A stretch of 64,000 bases of DNA. Origin: Platanthera guangdongensis. Lineage: Eukaryota; Streptophyta; Magnoliopsida; Asparagales; Orchidaceae. The notes beneath the pieces were generated by a model. That model saw only the letters and a program-made list of their open reading frames with translations, did no database searches and had not been told where the DNA came from. Shown here one piece after another: positions 30,092 through 42,410 of this stretch (position 1 is the first letter of the stretch; each line of letters begins with the position of its first letter). A program made the translations under genes and the position numbers. The DNA lies in assembly GCA_039583875.1 (NCBI GenBank), contig CM077151.1:114470609-114534608 (forward strand). Direction: 5' to 3'.

Positions 30092-30096
30092 TGGAG
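30092..30096. repeat. Target-site duplication, right copy (Tat element)
   Basis: TGGAG, identical to 18574-18578. The Copia protease frame continues directly from here. Confidence 0.92.
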
Positions 30097-33000
30097 ATTC
30101 AAACAGTGGCCAGTCAGAAGGATATGGAGCAGTCAAGATTGGGACAGTTACTTTCAAGAAAGTAACATATGTAAGAGGACTCAAACATAACCTAATATCC
30201 ATAAGTCAATTATGTGATGAAGGTTATCAGGTACACTTTAACTCTACCTCTTGTTCTATTATTAATAGTGAAAACCAAACTGTTTTAATTGGAATTAGAC
30301 AAGGCAAAATATATCTAGTAGATTTTATTTCTGCCAAGACTGATGTTTGTTTACTCAATATCACTAGTAATCAAAATGAGTTATGGCATAAAAGATTAGG
30401 GCATGTAAACCTTAAGAACAAGCTAGTTTATCTAAAGACAACCTTGTTAGAGGTTTACCTTCTGGCCCCTACAAGAAGGAAAACCTATGCATGTCTTGTC
30501 AATTAGGCAAGCAAACTAAAATTAGTTTCAAATCCATTAATAAAAGTGATTCACCTAGGATTTTGTATTTGCTTCATGTGGATCTATTTGGACCCATTGC
30601 AGTATAAAGCCTAGGAGGGAAGTCTTATACTTTAGTGATTGTTGATGACTTCTCTAGATTCAGTTGGGTAGCCTTTCTGAGAACTAGGTCAGATACATTC
30701 AAGGTTCTTACAGATTTTCTGAGGACCATACAGATTGAGTTCTCTACTCATGTTGCATTGATCAGAAGTGATCATGACACAGAGTTTGAGTCTCTTCTTA
30801 TGCATGAGTTCTGTGAGAAGGAAGGTATCAGACAGTGCTTCTCAGCTCCTAGAACTCCCCAACAAAATGGGGTTGCTGAAAGGAAAAATAGGACACTCAT
30901 TGAATCTGCAGGCACATTATTGGCAGTTGCTTACATGCCTCTATCATTTCGGGCAGAAGCTGTAAACATTGCTAATTATGTCCTGAATAGAAGCCTTATA
31001 CATAAGCTGAAAAATAAGACTCCCTATGAATTACTTAAAGGGAAGAAACCTAAAATCACATACTTTAAAGTTTTTGGTTGTATATGTTACATTCACACAA
31101 ATAACAAGAGATACATTAGAAAGTTTGAGGCTAAGGCTGAAGAAGGGATTTTCTAGGATACTCCCAAGTAAGCAAGGCCTATAGGGTTTTCAATAAATCA
31201 TCCTTTAAAATTAAAGAATCTGTCCATGTATCTTTTGATGAAGCTAACATGTCTTATAAGGAGAAAGAGATTTCTACCAATAGCTTTTTGCAGGTTCCAC
31301 AACTGTGTGAGTCTATGGATGGACTAAACCTTACATAAGAGGTGTCAACCCATCCTACACCACAGGTTGCTAAAGACAGTGAAGAAGAGATTCAAGTAGA
31401 AGTGGCTGAACTTCCCTCAACAGCTAGTACCATTCCTCAAGAGGAATTAATTACAGAAGCTGTTGCTGAACAAACTCCACCAGCTGATCTGGTCACACTT
31501 AGAGATCACCCCAGATCTCAAGTGATTGGAGACATTTCAGTAGGTGTACAGACAAGGCATCAACTCAACAAAGACTTGATGCATGCCTGTTTTCTCTCTC
31601 AAATTGAACCTCTCAGCATCCATAAAGCAGAGCAAGATCCCCACTGGATCATTGCAATACAAGAGGAACTAAATCAGTTCGAGAGATGTAAAGTTTGGGA
31701 TTTGGTTCCAAGACCCCATAACTACCCAGTTATTGGAACCAAATGGGTCTATAGGAACAAGTTGGATGCTCAAGGGAACATAGTGAGAAACAAGGCTAGG
31801 CTTGTTGCTCAAGACTACAAGCAAGAAGAAGGAATTAACTATGACAAAACCTTTGCCCCTGTTGTAAGGTTAGAGGCCATAAGAATATTCCTTGCCTATG
31901 CAGCTCACAGGAGATTCAAAGTGTTCCAAATGGATATCAAAAGTGCATTTCTGAATGGAGTGCTTCAAGCAGAGGTTTATGTTGAACAACCTCCAGGTTT
32001 TATCTCTCTAATTTATCCCTCTTTTGTATTTAAATTGCATAAAGCTCTCTATGGTTTAAAGCAAGCTCCAAGAGCTTGGTATGAGACCTTAGCAAGCTTT
32101 CTTTTAGAGCATAAATTTACAAGAGGAACCATAGATAAAACTCTTTTCACTAGAAGTCATAAGGACCAAATCTTGTTAGTACAAAAATATGTGGATGACA
32201 TCATTTTTGGGTCTACTGATCCCAAATTGTGCAAGAGGTTTGCTGACCTCATGCATTCCAAATTTGAGATGAGTAGCATGGGTGAGCTTTCCTACTTCCT
32301 TGGTCTCCAAGTGAAGCAGCTCCCTGATGGTATCTTCCTCTCCCAAGCTAAGTATGCTAAAGAGCTTATCAAGAAGTTTGGGATGGGTGATGCTTCAGGA
32401 ATGAGAACACCCATAACTACTAATGCTGTTGTGGATTCTGATGCAGCCGGGAAACCTGTAGATCAGAAACATTATAGGGTAATTATTGGATCCCTATTAT
32501 ACCTAACAGCTAGCAGGCCTGATATAATGTTTGCCACATGCCTTTGTGGTAGGTTCCAAGTGAACCCTAAAGAATTTCACCTTATTTTCTTAAAAAGAAT
32601 TTTGAGATATATAAAGAGTTGTCCTAATCTAGGACTCTGGTATCCTGCAGAGTCAGAATTTAAGTTAACTTGATACTCAGATGCTGACTATGCTGGATGT
32701 AGAGTGGACAGGAAGAGTACCTCTGGAACTTGCCAGTTCCTGGGTGCGAGACTTGTCTCCTGGTTTTGTAAAAAGCAAACATCTGTGTCTATATCAACTA
32801 CAGAAGCAGAATACATGGCTGCTGGCAGCTGCTGTTCACAAATGTTATGGATACAAAATCAACTCCTAGACTATGGTGTCAACTTAAATAATTCAACATT
32901 ATTTTGTGATAATACTAGTGCTATTTCTATAGCACAGAATCCAGTTCACCATTCTTGGACTAAGCATATTGAAATAAGACATCATTTCATTAGAGATAAT

Positions 33001-33141
33001 GTAGAAAAAAAGAAAATTAACTTAATTCATATTCCTACTGATTTACAGAGAGCAGACATTTTCACCAAACCCTTGGATGAGAAAACTCATCTGTTCTTTA
33101 TAAATCAACTGGGAATGATCAATAGAGAAGAGTTAAATTAG
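30097..33141 (+). pseudogene. pol: Copia B pol: protease tail, integrase, RT, RNase H
   Basis: 30097-30506 is the rest of protease and the GAG-pre-integrase region (LWHKRLGHVN). A frameshift near 30470 interrupts the integrase finger. Integrase core: LLHVDLFGP (near 30580, then a TAA at 30605), IVDDFSRFSW, IRSDHDTEF and QQNGVAERKNRTL, ending in a frameshift near 31150. RT (31342-32670) has [35 protein letters not shown] and catalytic YVDDII. TGA at 32671-32673 separates it from RNase H (YSDADYAGC, STTEAEYMA, HIEIRHHFIRD), which ends at TAA 33139-33141. Catalytic residues are kept, but at least two stops and two frameshifts prevent a polyprotein. Confidence 0.92.
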
Positions 33142-33540
33142 TTTTTGTCTTCATTCGACGAATTTTCCAGAGTTCGTCGAATGGAGTTCGACGAATTAGG
33201 GAAAGTTTGGGAGATTCTCGTCGAACGGAGATCGACGAATTCTCTGTGTGTGGAAACAAATTTTGTCGACCGGAGATCGACAAACTTTGCTTCAGAAGAT
33301 ATTTCATCGAACGGAGTTCGACGAACTGTTTTCGATTCTTCTGGATGAGATCGACGAACTATTTGTCTATAATTTATTTCGTCGAGCTCAGTTCGAAGAA
33401 TTGTTTCTTTTTTGTGGAACGGAGTTTGTCGATTCATATTCTAGAAAACTTATATCTAGGTTTTCTTCGACCTCAATCCTGCGCTTTCAGTTCTCTTGCT
33501 CTTGATCGCAGTTTTTCTCTGTCTTTCTTGAAGGTCATCA
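33142..33540 (+). repeat. Spacer between pol and extra ORF, packed with TTCGTCGA palindromes
   Basis: TTCGTCGA-N7-TCGACGAA copies lie at 33173-33195 and 33217-33240. 33262-33284 reads TTTGTCGA-N7-TCGACAAA, where both arms changed together. Copies with one mismatch lie near 33305-33327 and 33379-33401, and single half-sites elsewhere. The spacers read ATGGAGT, ACGGAGA or CCGGAGA. No protein is recognised. Confidence 0.85.
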
Positions 33541-36407
33541 ATGATGATTCCAGCAGGAGCCTTGGCTGCCATGAAATTTGATACTGGTTTTGATATGGAT
33601 TTCGATACCTTCCAACACTCTGACCCCATATTTCTCTATATCTTGGAACTGCTAGAAGAACTTCGTCTCAAGGATTTCATGACCAGACGGATTAAACTAC
33701 ATGCGACTGAAATAAGAGAATAGGTATACACGTCTACTGCTTCTGAGGATGTTACTTTGACAGGAACTATCAGGAGTACTGCTGTTTCCCTATCTCCCAG
33801 CGTTCTCTCTAAAATATTTGGATTAGTAAATGGAGAAGATAACATGGAGACGGATTCTGAAGAATTTGGTGATATGCTGAAATTGATGGGGTTTTCAGGA
33901 AGCAACCCTAACAAGCTGTTGGAGAAGCAACTTTCCGCCGCCTACCAGTTTCTGGCAGACATTATAGGCAAGGTACTAATGGCCAAGCACTCCGCATATG
34001 ACTACATCACCCGTCACCAATTCCTTGTCATGTGCGCAGTAGTTAACAAGAGACATGTCAACTAGGGCACAATCCTCTTTGACTTGATAAAGAAAAAGAA
34101 TAGCAAGAAGGAAGTCTGCTTCGGACGAATCCCGGGGATCTTCCTCCAGGAAAAGGCTGGTGAATGCATGGTCTCCCCGACCATCTTCATCAATGCCAGC
34201 AAGCGCCTCACCTGTGCCTTGTTTGGCAGATGGGAGAGGACTATCTCCAAGCCCTCCAAGGCTTCCTCCTCTTCCATCCCAGCTTCTGAGAGCACCAGGG
34301 CTGTACAGGCCACTCCCCACCCTGCTGAAGATGTCCTCCCATCCCCACAACCTCTTCCAACATCCCATCTTCCCTCCTCAACCACTCTTCAAATTCCTCC
34401 AACTTCCCCCACTCATGTTTCTTCATCACCACAACATACCTCTATGCCTACTCCACCTCCATCTCGACCTCTGGACATCACCAATATTCTAACACCTCCA
34501 GCTTCACCTCATGACACCCATATCCCTACACCTCCTCAGTCTCCACTTCCCCCTCATCTGTCCTTCATTCCCTCTTACAACATACCCATAGACTCTATCA
34601 TGCCAGATGCCCCCATTCCATCTTCATCCCCATCCACTCATCACACTCATGTTATTCCATCCTCCATTCCATACTCTTCCCCTTCCCCATTTGATCCATC
34701 TACCATCATATCCTTGCTCACTCCTCTCATCAAATCCCTTATCACAGAGGCCATTACACCTCTTGTGAATTCCATTCATTCTATATCTGCCCAGATTTCT
34801 ATCATATCTGTTGCCCCCTCTTCATTCAGGGGCCTGGCTCCAGGTTTTCCTGAACCCAGGCATGGGGAGATTCTCAGTGATGAAGTTACAGCAGATGTAG
34901 ATGCAGCAGCAACAACAGTCACAGCAGCAGTTCCTTCTACAGCAGATGCAGATTCAGATACAAATACAGATATTTTGCCAAATTTTGATTCTGATTTAAT
35001 TGAATTATTTAATTTTATGGATACTAACAATGACTTAGATGAGTCAGTTGAGAAAATAAAAACTGTTGGTGATCTCTCTCTGAATCCCACAGTTAATCTA
35101 CCAAAATTACTGCAAGTTTTTGATACTGTACATATGCAGTTTCTTCTAGTAGATTTTACTAAGCCACATTTGGCTATTGTACCTTATACCTCTGCAGTTA
35201 GTCCAGCAGTTGCTAAGCAACTCTGTGACAGTTTTGCTATTCCTGCTTTAACTTCAATTTCTGCAGCTAGTCCAGAAGTTATTCCAGAAGATATCTCAGC
35301 CCCAAGTTTTATTATGGATGACTCTCCTATGCCTGATTTGGATGAGCTAATCCTGGCTGACATTGAGGAGGAAAATAAGGCAGCAGCTGAAAGCTCTGTC
35401 CCCATTGTTTCTGTTTCCTGTACAGTCCCCTCCTCTCCTATTGCTGAAATTCCAGTTCCTGAAACCTCAACTTCTGCCCCTTCTACAGCAAAAGCTTTTA
35501 TTGATGATAAAGCTTTGAAAGCATTGGATGATCTTTATGATAACCCTCAGGGTTCTGACAATAAAGAAGAAGATGATGATGATGATTCAGATGAAGATGC
35601 TGCCAGTAAGAAAAAGAAGATGCTAGCAAAGAAAAGGAAGGCTCCTCCTCTAGCTCCTAAGCCTAATCCCACTGCTGACACCCCTTATTATATTTTGCAT
35701 AATGTTACACCTTATAAGGGAATGCCTGCATGGATGTGGTTATCTAAGAACCAACATAAGGAAAGGAAAAGACGTAGGAGATATTCTCCTCCTCCAGTGT
35801 ACAGATACCGAAAGGATCCTCCTCCTCCTTCTCCTCCAGCAGCTGGTGCCACTGGCTCCTCTAGCTCTCAGAGATCTGCCCCCATGCAAACTTCTCAGAG
35901 ACAGTCAGGGAGATCCTCTGGAAGCAGCCAGCAGAGGCAACCATCCTCAAGAAATCAGCAACAACATCATCAGCAGCAAAAGCAACAAATACCTGAAGAT
36001 CAAAAAGCTGACAGTCCAAAAGGCCATACTCTCCTCCAATTCCATTTGAAGATCCTGAAACTGTTAATACTGCTAAAATGGCTAGATTCCAGGAGCTAAT
36101 TGGACTATCTTTGATCAATAAAGCAAAGGCTGAAGGAAAAGACACATCAGGTTTAACAACAATGTCAAAGTACAGAAAAGAAGAGTTGAAAAGGTTTGAC
36201 AAAGGCAATAAACTGTTTAATGTTGATGATTATATGAAACTCCATCCAGAAGCAGTTGTCCCCAGAGCTACATCATTGAATATTATTGGGGCAGCTGATA
36301 TGACTATGACAAAGGCTCAGGCTTTAGATCCAAAGAGAGAAATCATCTTCAAAAAGCCAGGAGAAAAGAAAACAGAAGACAAACCTGTGCAGAAAAAGAA
36401 GAAGTAA
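33541..36407 (+). pseudogene. Large extra 3' ORF of SIRE-like Copia B (so-called env-like position)
   Basis: One frame runs from ATG 33541 to about 36020 with TAG stops at 33721-33723 and 34063-34065. A frameshift near 36015-36030 moves it to the frame ending TAA 36405-36407; the full product would be about 950 residues. The N-terminal third (33541-34260) is globular (FLADIIGKVLMAKHSAYDY, VMCAVVNKRHVN, INASKRLTCALFGRW) and resembles the 'putative plant transposon protein' regions seen with such elements. The middle (34270-34720) is Pro/Ser/Thr/His-rich, then come acidic segments, a Lys-rich patch (KKKKMLAKKRK) and a Gln-rich tract. No signal peptide or clear membrane segment is seen, so an envelope role is not supported. 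Confidence 0.75.
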
Positions 36408-36595
36408 TCCTTATTTTGTTTCATTTTCTTTCTGCATTTGTTTTCAAACTATGTTTTTTGTTTAAACAAAGCCATGTATATATATCTGTTGCATGTGTTG
36501 GTATTTCTCTATCAGATATATTTCTTTTCCTGATTTGTTTTTTTGTTTGTTTCTGTTTTGTCTCTGTTAGTGACCTCACCCAAATAGGGGGAGAT
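36408..36595 (+). other. 3' untranslated tail and polypurine tract of Copia B
   Basis: T-rich sequence followed by AAATAGGGGGAGAT (36582-36595), the PPT directly before the 3' LTR. Confidence 0.88.
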
Positions 36596-37079
36596 TGTTG
36601 GATCCCTAGTTGATTTGGGCTAGGTTCACTAGCTTAGGATGTGACCCATCATGTATAGCCAGGGTCAAATTTATGTCCTAGAGTCTAGGTCAAGTCCTTA
36701 GGTTCAACATCAGATGGACCAGTTATCATCAAGACCTTCAGAGACTCCAGACTTATAGAATTTCAAGACCAAGTAAAGTGAGTTTGACGTTCGTCGAACT
36801 CAGCTCGATGAAAGGTGTTCGACGCTCGATGATCGTGAGATAGTTCTTAGTGTTGAGCTCGACGATCCTTGTTCTCTGTTCGACGAAGATTGAGTTTCTA
36901 TATCAAGCTAAAGTCAGGATAACTTCAGAATTTTTTCCAAGTCCAGCTTCAGGCTTTGGTCGACGAACTAGTTTCTGAGCTCGACGAACTTGGACCTCAA
37001 GTTCTCAACTTCTCAGGTCGACAAAGTCAACTTATCAGGTCGACGATTTCAGCATTCTACTCGACGATTCCTGATTTCA

Positions 37080-37200
37080 GAGGATTTGTGTCGACACTTA
37101 GGGTTTATGTCGACACCAGACAATTTATGTCGACACCAGAAAACTTATGTCGACACACAGAATATCAGTCGACACCAACTTATGTCGACACTGAATATCA
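37080..37200. repeat. TATGTCGACAC repeats in the Copia B LTR
   Basis: The 8-base palindrome TGTCGACA (with AC after it) occurs about six times in 110 bp, at variable 18-30 bp spacing. Confidence 0.75.
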
Positions 37201-37360
37201 GTAAATGCAGAATATTTTGACAAAGTCCAGAACTGTTCTTCGCTCGATGAATGTGGATCTCTGGTCGACGAATGCAGATTGTCCGCTCTACAAAGATTGA
37301 AGCAGAATTGACAAGTTTCCCCAGAAGACTAAGTGTCATTGTCTGGTCGAAGAACTCATC

Positions 37361-37460
37361 AAGCTCAGCTCGACGAACTCAAGCTCAGCTCGACGAACTC
37401 AAGCTCAGCTCGACAAACTCAAGCTCAGCTCGACAAACTCAAACTCAGCTCGACGAATTG
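37361..37460. repeat. 20-bp tandem array AAGCTCAGCTCGACGAACTC
   Basis: Five consecutive copies of a 20-bp unit; two have ACAAA in place of ACGAA. The unit carries the TCGACGA half-site, so the palindrome's right arm has been amplified. Confidence 0.9.
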
Positions 37461-38505
37461 TGTTCTTCGTTCGACGATTCCAGACTAGGACTTCTCCAGT
37501 TTCCCGTCCCGTTTCTTGGCGATGATTCCGGAGTAATCAATGCCAGATCTTCTCGGAATGTTACCGTTAGAACGTGCAATTAATCTTGGATTATTTCATG
37601 CCGTTTTTCCATGGGACAGTTAGGGAATTCATTGATTGCCGCTTCCTTCCCAGGCCGACTGCATTTACTGCTTAAGATTTCAAATTTCCAGAGTGTTCTT
37701 CAGTCAGTCTAAGTCAGAAAAAAAAGGATCAAGCATTACTACAGAGATACAGTCATACAGAACAATCAGACAGACACACTCAGATTGCACAGAAGAACAA
37801 TCATACTCAAATCAAAAGTTCTACTGCAATCAGCCTTGGCCAGAGAACAACTTCATCAAGAAGAAGAAGAACAACCTATCACTATCAAGAGTCTTCTTCT
37901 GTCAATTCTCAGGACAACTTCAAAAGGACAATAAAATTCTATCTGTCAAAGAAGTACCTGAACAATCTCTGCTCCAGGCACTCTAGGTCTTTGAAGACCT
38001 ATCACCCTGAAGCAATGCTCCAGTTTTCCTGATCTCAGGGGGAGCAAACTCTGCTAACATCAATCCACAGTCTTCTCAGTTGTTATTGAGAAAGAGAAGA
38101 CACCATCACCTTTTCCAACTCCTGTATAGGGTTTTAATTCCCTTCAAAATTATTCCTGGTTGCAAGTCTCCTTCCAAAAGACTTGAAGTTTTGGTTTTTG
38201 AGCACCTGAACAAAAGCTCGTTGGTGTCAGGCACCTGATCAAAAAACTGAGTGGATTCTTACCAGGGTGGTAGAAGAGTGGATGTACCCAGGTTGGGGAA
38301 CCACTATAAAATTTCTTGTGTCATCTGGTTGCCCTTTATTTTTGTTTTGGCTGTGATCTGTGATTGTTTAGGTTGCTGTGTTTATTTTTCTTATTTGCTG
38401 ACTTGTTCACCTAGGCTTATAACAAAAGTTGTAAAATGTTTGTTGTGAGCACAATACTCTATTCACCCCCCCTCTAGAGTATTTCAGATCTAACCTGCAC
38501 TTTCG

Positions 38506-40062
38506 AATTTCACCTATTTTTCTTCCACCGGCTCCACAGAGAACCCTTTCTTGAGGAAGTTTTCACCAAATATGTGGCAAGTAACAATGCCAATATCTGG
38601 AATCTCACTGGATCTGTTTGCAATTTGGAAAATCAAATTGGACAAATTACAAAAATGATGATCTCCAACAAGGAGCATTACTGGGCAATACAGAGTCCAA
38701 CCCAAAGGAGCAAGCAAAGGTTATCATGCTATGAAGCGGGAAAGAGGTAACTACTCCAACAAAGCCGGTTGAAGCGGAGATAACAATTTCTACATCTTCA
38801 CCTCCTCCTAAAGTTTTTATTGAAAATAAATTTAAGAAATTTCAACTGCTTATTCCTTATCATTAGAAATTAAAGAAAAACCAGATGGATGAGCATTATG
38901 GTAAAGTTTTAGAAATGTTTAAGTAAATTCATATAAATTTACCGTTTTGCGAAGTGATAGCACAAATGCTGAAATATGTGAAGTACCTCAAGGATCTTTT
39001 ATCTAATAAAAAGAAGCGTGAGGATATTTCCACTATTCAATTGAACGTAGAATGTTCGGGGGTTTTGCTTAAAAAATTGCCTACGAAATTAATCAATCTG
39101 GGTATTTTCTCTATTCCATATTTATTGGGCAATTTATTATTCAACCATGTGTTGGCCGATCTAGACACCTCTATTAATTTGATGCATTATTTTCTATCTA
39201 AAAAATTAGGATTAGGAGAGCCTAATCTAATAAGAATGACCATCCAATTGGTGGAACGGTCTATAAAATACCATATGGGTATTATTGAGGATGTGCTTAT
39301 CAAAGTTAACAAATTTATCTTTCTGGTAGATTGTCATCCTCGAGATAGAAGAGGACAACGAGGTTCTACTCATTCTTAGTCGTCCTTTTCTTGCCACCTC
39401 ATGCACTGTTATAGATGTTAGTAACGGTAAACTTCTCATTAGTTCCAGAGATAAGAAACTACCTTTACTATAGATTCATTTATGAAAAATATGCTTTCCA
39501 ACGACTACTCATGTTTCTTTTTGGAGGCATCACTCAATGAAGATGTTATTTTATTTTCTGATATTATTTCACAGACTATTTTGCATGAAGAAAATTTTGA
39601 AAATCTTGATTTAATTTCTCATTAAAATTATGTTGATAAGGTCACGTGCACACCTATTTTTGAAATCTTAGAATTAGGTAGTGATCGATTAATAATGTCT
39701 TATGAAGAACCTCCGTCTTAGAATTAAAATAATTGTCAGAACATTTAGAATATTTAATTCTAGGGACGATTCAAAACTTTCTGTAATTTTGTCGGCATTT
39801 TTATCCAATGATGAAAAATTAAAATTATTAAATGATTTAAAAATTCATCATCGCGCAATTACGTGGAAGATAACGAATTTGAAAGGGATTAATCCTTTAT
39901 TTTGTATGCACAAAAAAATTATTAGAAGAAAATTCGTGTAAAACAATTCAACCTCAATGTCGCCTAAATCGTTACAGGAAGGAAATGGTTAAGGCAGAGG
40001 TGATAAAATTATTATATGTGGGCATCATCAATACAAATTGGGATAGCACTTGGGTTAGTCCC
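38506..40062 (+). pseudogene. Athila-type Gypsy fragment: end of gag, protease, start of RT
   Basis: The sequence translates, with many stops and frameshifts, into typical Athila segments. These are the gag tail (IGQITKM and following, 38600-38720), the region before protease (LKYVKYLKDLLSNKKKRED, 38970-39030), the protease (IFSIPYLLGN, VLADLDTSINLM, KKLGLGEPNLIRMTIQL, 39100-39330) and the LILSRPFLAT-type tail (39370-39480). The stretch before RT contains LLEENSCKTIQP-like sequence and the STWVSP end (39690-40060). The protease active site normally DLGAS reads DLDTS, so a glycine is lost. It is bounded on the left by the Copia B LTR end and on the right by a Copia LTR starting at 40063. Confidence 0.85.
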
Positions 40063-40833
40063 TGTTGAATCTGGTGGCCAACCTTAGAAAGGGTCAATAA
40101 TGTTTTCAGTTAAAATTCAGAATTAAAATAATTTAAGCAGACCAACTTGTTCTGGAAGCTACCATGGGGTGATAGGCTACTACCACATGGCGGTGGCTCA
40201 TAGAAAACACAAGTTCGACAGGGCAACCTGTTCTGGAAGCTACCGCGGGGCAGTAGACTACCACCCTACGACGGTAGGTCACAAAACCATTTTTCCCCTA
40301 TGAAGGTTTATTTTCTATTTTTCCACACACTTCTTAGAACCCTAGCAACATGCAACCATGAATTCTAGATGAAATAAGAGAAATATTTTTTTTTTCAATA
40401 CTAAAAACAAGGGTTTACAATAGTACAACTAGATCTATGTGACGCCGGAGATCGGAGGTAATGAATCAAACAATGCTCTATTGGTTTTCTATATCGACCC
40501 TCAACCAAGACTGGTTGGCTCTCTCTCCTCTTCCCAAGAAGAATGACGAGTCGGCTCCTCACCTTCCTCCTAGGAAAGGTCTTAGAGCCCACTAGATCTC
40601 CCAGATCTAGTTTTCCTCCTAGGATGATTTCCCATGGAATCCTTCTCGAATTCCAACGACCTCCCCGTTCAATTTTCCTCCCACAAAGAACGATTAGAAA
40701 AAAAAGTGCAAATAAAGATAAAGAAGTTTGAAATTATTGATCTCTCAGAAATAAATTCCTCTATAGAATGATGTGTGATCGATGCTTCTGAATGTCATTT
40801 TTTTCGAACTTGATCACTATTGATGGTCGTTGG
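40063..40833 (-). mobile_element. Copia C LTR, left half (split by a gag-only element)
   Basis: It starts TGTTGAATCTGG on the plus strand inside the Athila RT. It continues after the insertion at 46939-47550, where the LTR ends GGTTATAACA beside a PPT. Repeated GGGG(T/C)(G/A)(G/A)TAG...CGGT(G/A)G-type phrases at 40170-40280 resemble those at 47230-47420 in the right half. Total LTR length without the insertion is about 1.38 kb. Confidence 0.65.
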
Positions 40834-42410
40834 TGTTGATGCAGAAATGTCACCACCAGTTAACGGTGTTCGATCTGGTGGGGATGATGGAGGAGGAGAC
40901 GAGACTGCCGAGCAGCTGGTTACATTGAGCCGCGAGTGAAGAAAATGATAGAAGAGGAAGAGAGAAAAGAGGAGCAGCTAGCATGCAGCGAGACCAGACA
41001 TCACCCACGGCGGCAAATGCCACTCATGCGACAGACTTTCCCTTGAATATTAAAACAATATTATAGCTGATGAAAGGGTTCCTTTATGCCCAAAACAAGG
41101 AAATAAATATCAAAATACAAGGGGCTGGCGGGTAGAAAAAAGGTTATCCGCGCAGGCCGTAGAGGGCTATCCCCGGTGGCGAGACCACACGTCTTGATCA
41201 CTCAAGGCATGCAGGCTATAAGGCAGCAAGATGAACTTTGCTGAAGGAGTTAAGTCCAGAGGGCTAGCCGCTCTGGAAAGTCACAGAGGCCGCTCAGTCA
41301 GGATGAGCTTATCCGCTTGGGTGCTGGTAGATAGGAAACTGTAGGCGCATGGTTGGCTCTGTAGGTTTCCCCTCTCCATCCTGCCCTCTGAAGAGCTATG
41401 GGGACCTATTTATAGGCTTGGGCTAGAGATGGTCTTGGTAACCTTACCCCTAGTATGTTGGTGAGTTGTGCTAGTAGATAAGGAATCTGTTGAGTTCGCA
41501 CCGGCTAAGAGGACAAGAGTGGAGGCTGCCTTTGCAGCACAAAAAGGATGAGCATGCACTTGCTGGACGGATAAAGAAAACAGGAGTCCATGCCTGCTGT
41601 GCGGAGGATAGTCCACCCCGGGCTAGACAGATATAATGAATACGAGTCCGCACTCATCACGTGGAGAGGAAGGCTGTCCGCACTGGTTGGGCCAGAGGAC
41701 GATCCGCATCCCATTGGGCGGATAGAGGAGAAGTCCACCTCAGCTAGGCAGACACAGACAACTGGAAACTTCCTATGTAGAACAGAGAGACGGGCAGGGC
41801 ATGCCTGCTGCTGTGCGTACATGGTGAGTTGAAGCTCACATCCATTGATTAGGAAGACGGGCAGTCTACTACTGCTTAAGCAGACATGAGGGATGTCTAC
41901 CTCTGCTAGGCAGATAAGAGTAGGCCGGGGCTCACCTCTACCTCGTAGAGAAGACCACACGGGCTAGGCGGACACCGAGAAAGGGAGTCTGTGCCTGCCG
42001 AGTGGCGAACTACAGCTTGACCCCGTTAGGCTGAGAAAGTTCCAGGCAGTGTGGGCGAACACCACAACCACGAGCCTGTACCTCTTGATCAGAGAGCAGA
42101 GCAGTCCACCTATGAGTCGGGAAATCCGCACCTATTGAAGAGAGAGCTAAAGTATGGTTAGCCGACCTAACTGCGTGGCCTGCAGGGGTGGACTATAAAA
42201 GCAGACAACCTCTACAGAACACATGATTGTTGCGTGGACACGGAGGTCAGTACTGGGATACCTCCCTAGCCATGCGGTCTGGGCAGACAGAGAAACCTAT
42301 CCGCCTGACTAGAAGAGGGCCGAGATGGGTCGAGACCTCTAGGGGGAACCTGGAGCAGGCGACTCACGAGCAAGCTATTTTGGGAAGGATCATCGATTTC
42401 TGGGTTAACA
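40834..42410 (-). mobile_element. 3' LTR of the gag-only element (left copy)
   Basis: 1577 bp. It aligns with 45468-46938 from the TGAGACGAGACTGCCGAGCAG-like block near its start to the TTTCTGGGTTAACA end. It contains degenerate repeats with GGGCGGA(T/C)A and TCCGC. Small reading frames on both strands are chance. Confidence 0.82.

Larger units (their letters stand above)
15401..38505 (+). mobile_element. SIRE/Maximus-like Copia element (copy B), with a nested Tat element
   Basis: In order: 5' LTR remnant (15401-16170), tRNA-Met primer site, gag with zinc knuckle, protease (interrupted at 18578 and resumed at 30097), integrase, RT, RNase H, spacer, large extra ORF, PPT and full 3' LTR (36596-38505). 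The domain order protease-integrase-RT-RNase H defines Copia; a long gag with extended tail and an extra 3' ORF fit the SIRE/Maximus lineage. 15401-16170 and 37736-38505 align over 770 bp with about 29-30 differences, near 4 percent. The first 1140 bp of the 5' LTR are missing, so there is no target duplication to inspect. Confidence 0.9.
36596..38505 (+). mobile_element. 3' LTR of SIRE-like Copia B (complete, 1910 bp)
   Basis: It starts TGTTGGATCCCTAG and ends GCACTTTCG, the last base being a change from the CA end of the 5' copy. It contains palindromic TCGTCGA motifs (36786-36990), TATGTCGACAC repeats (37080-37200), a 20-bp tandem array (37361-37460) and the conserved TTCACCCCCCCTCTAGAGTATT block near its end. 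Confidence 0.92.

Noticed and set aside
33541..36407. Host gene
   Set aside because: It lies between RNase H and the PPT of the SIRE-like element in the same orientation, the usual place of that lineage's extra ORF.
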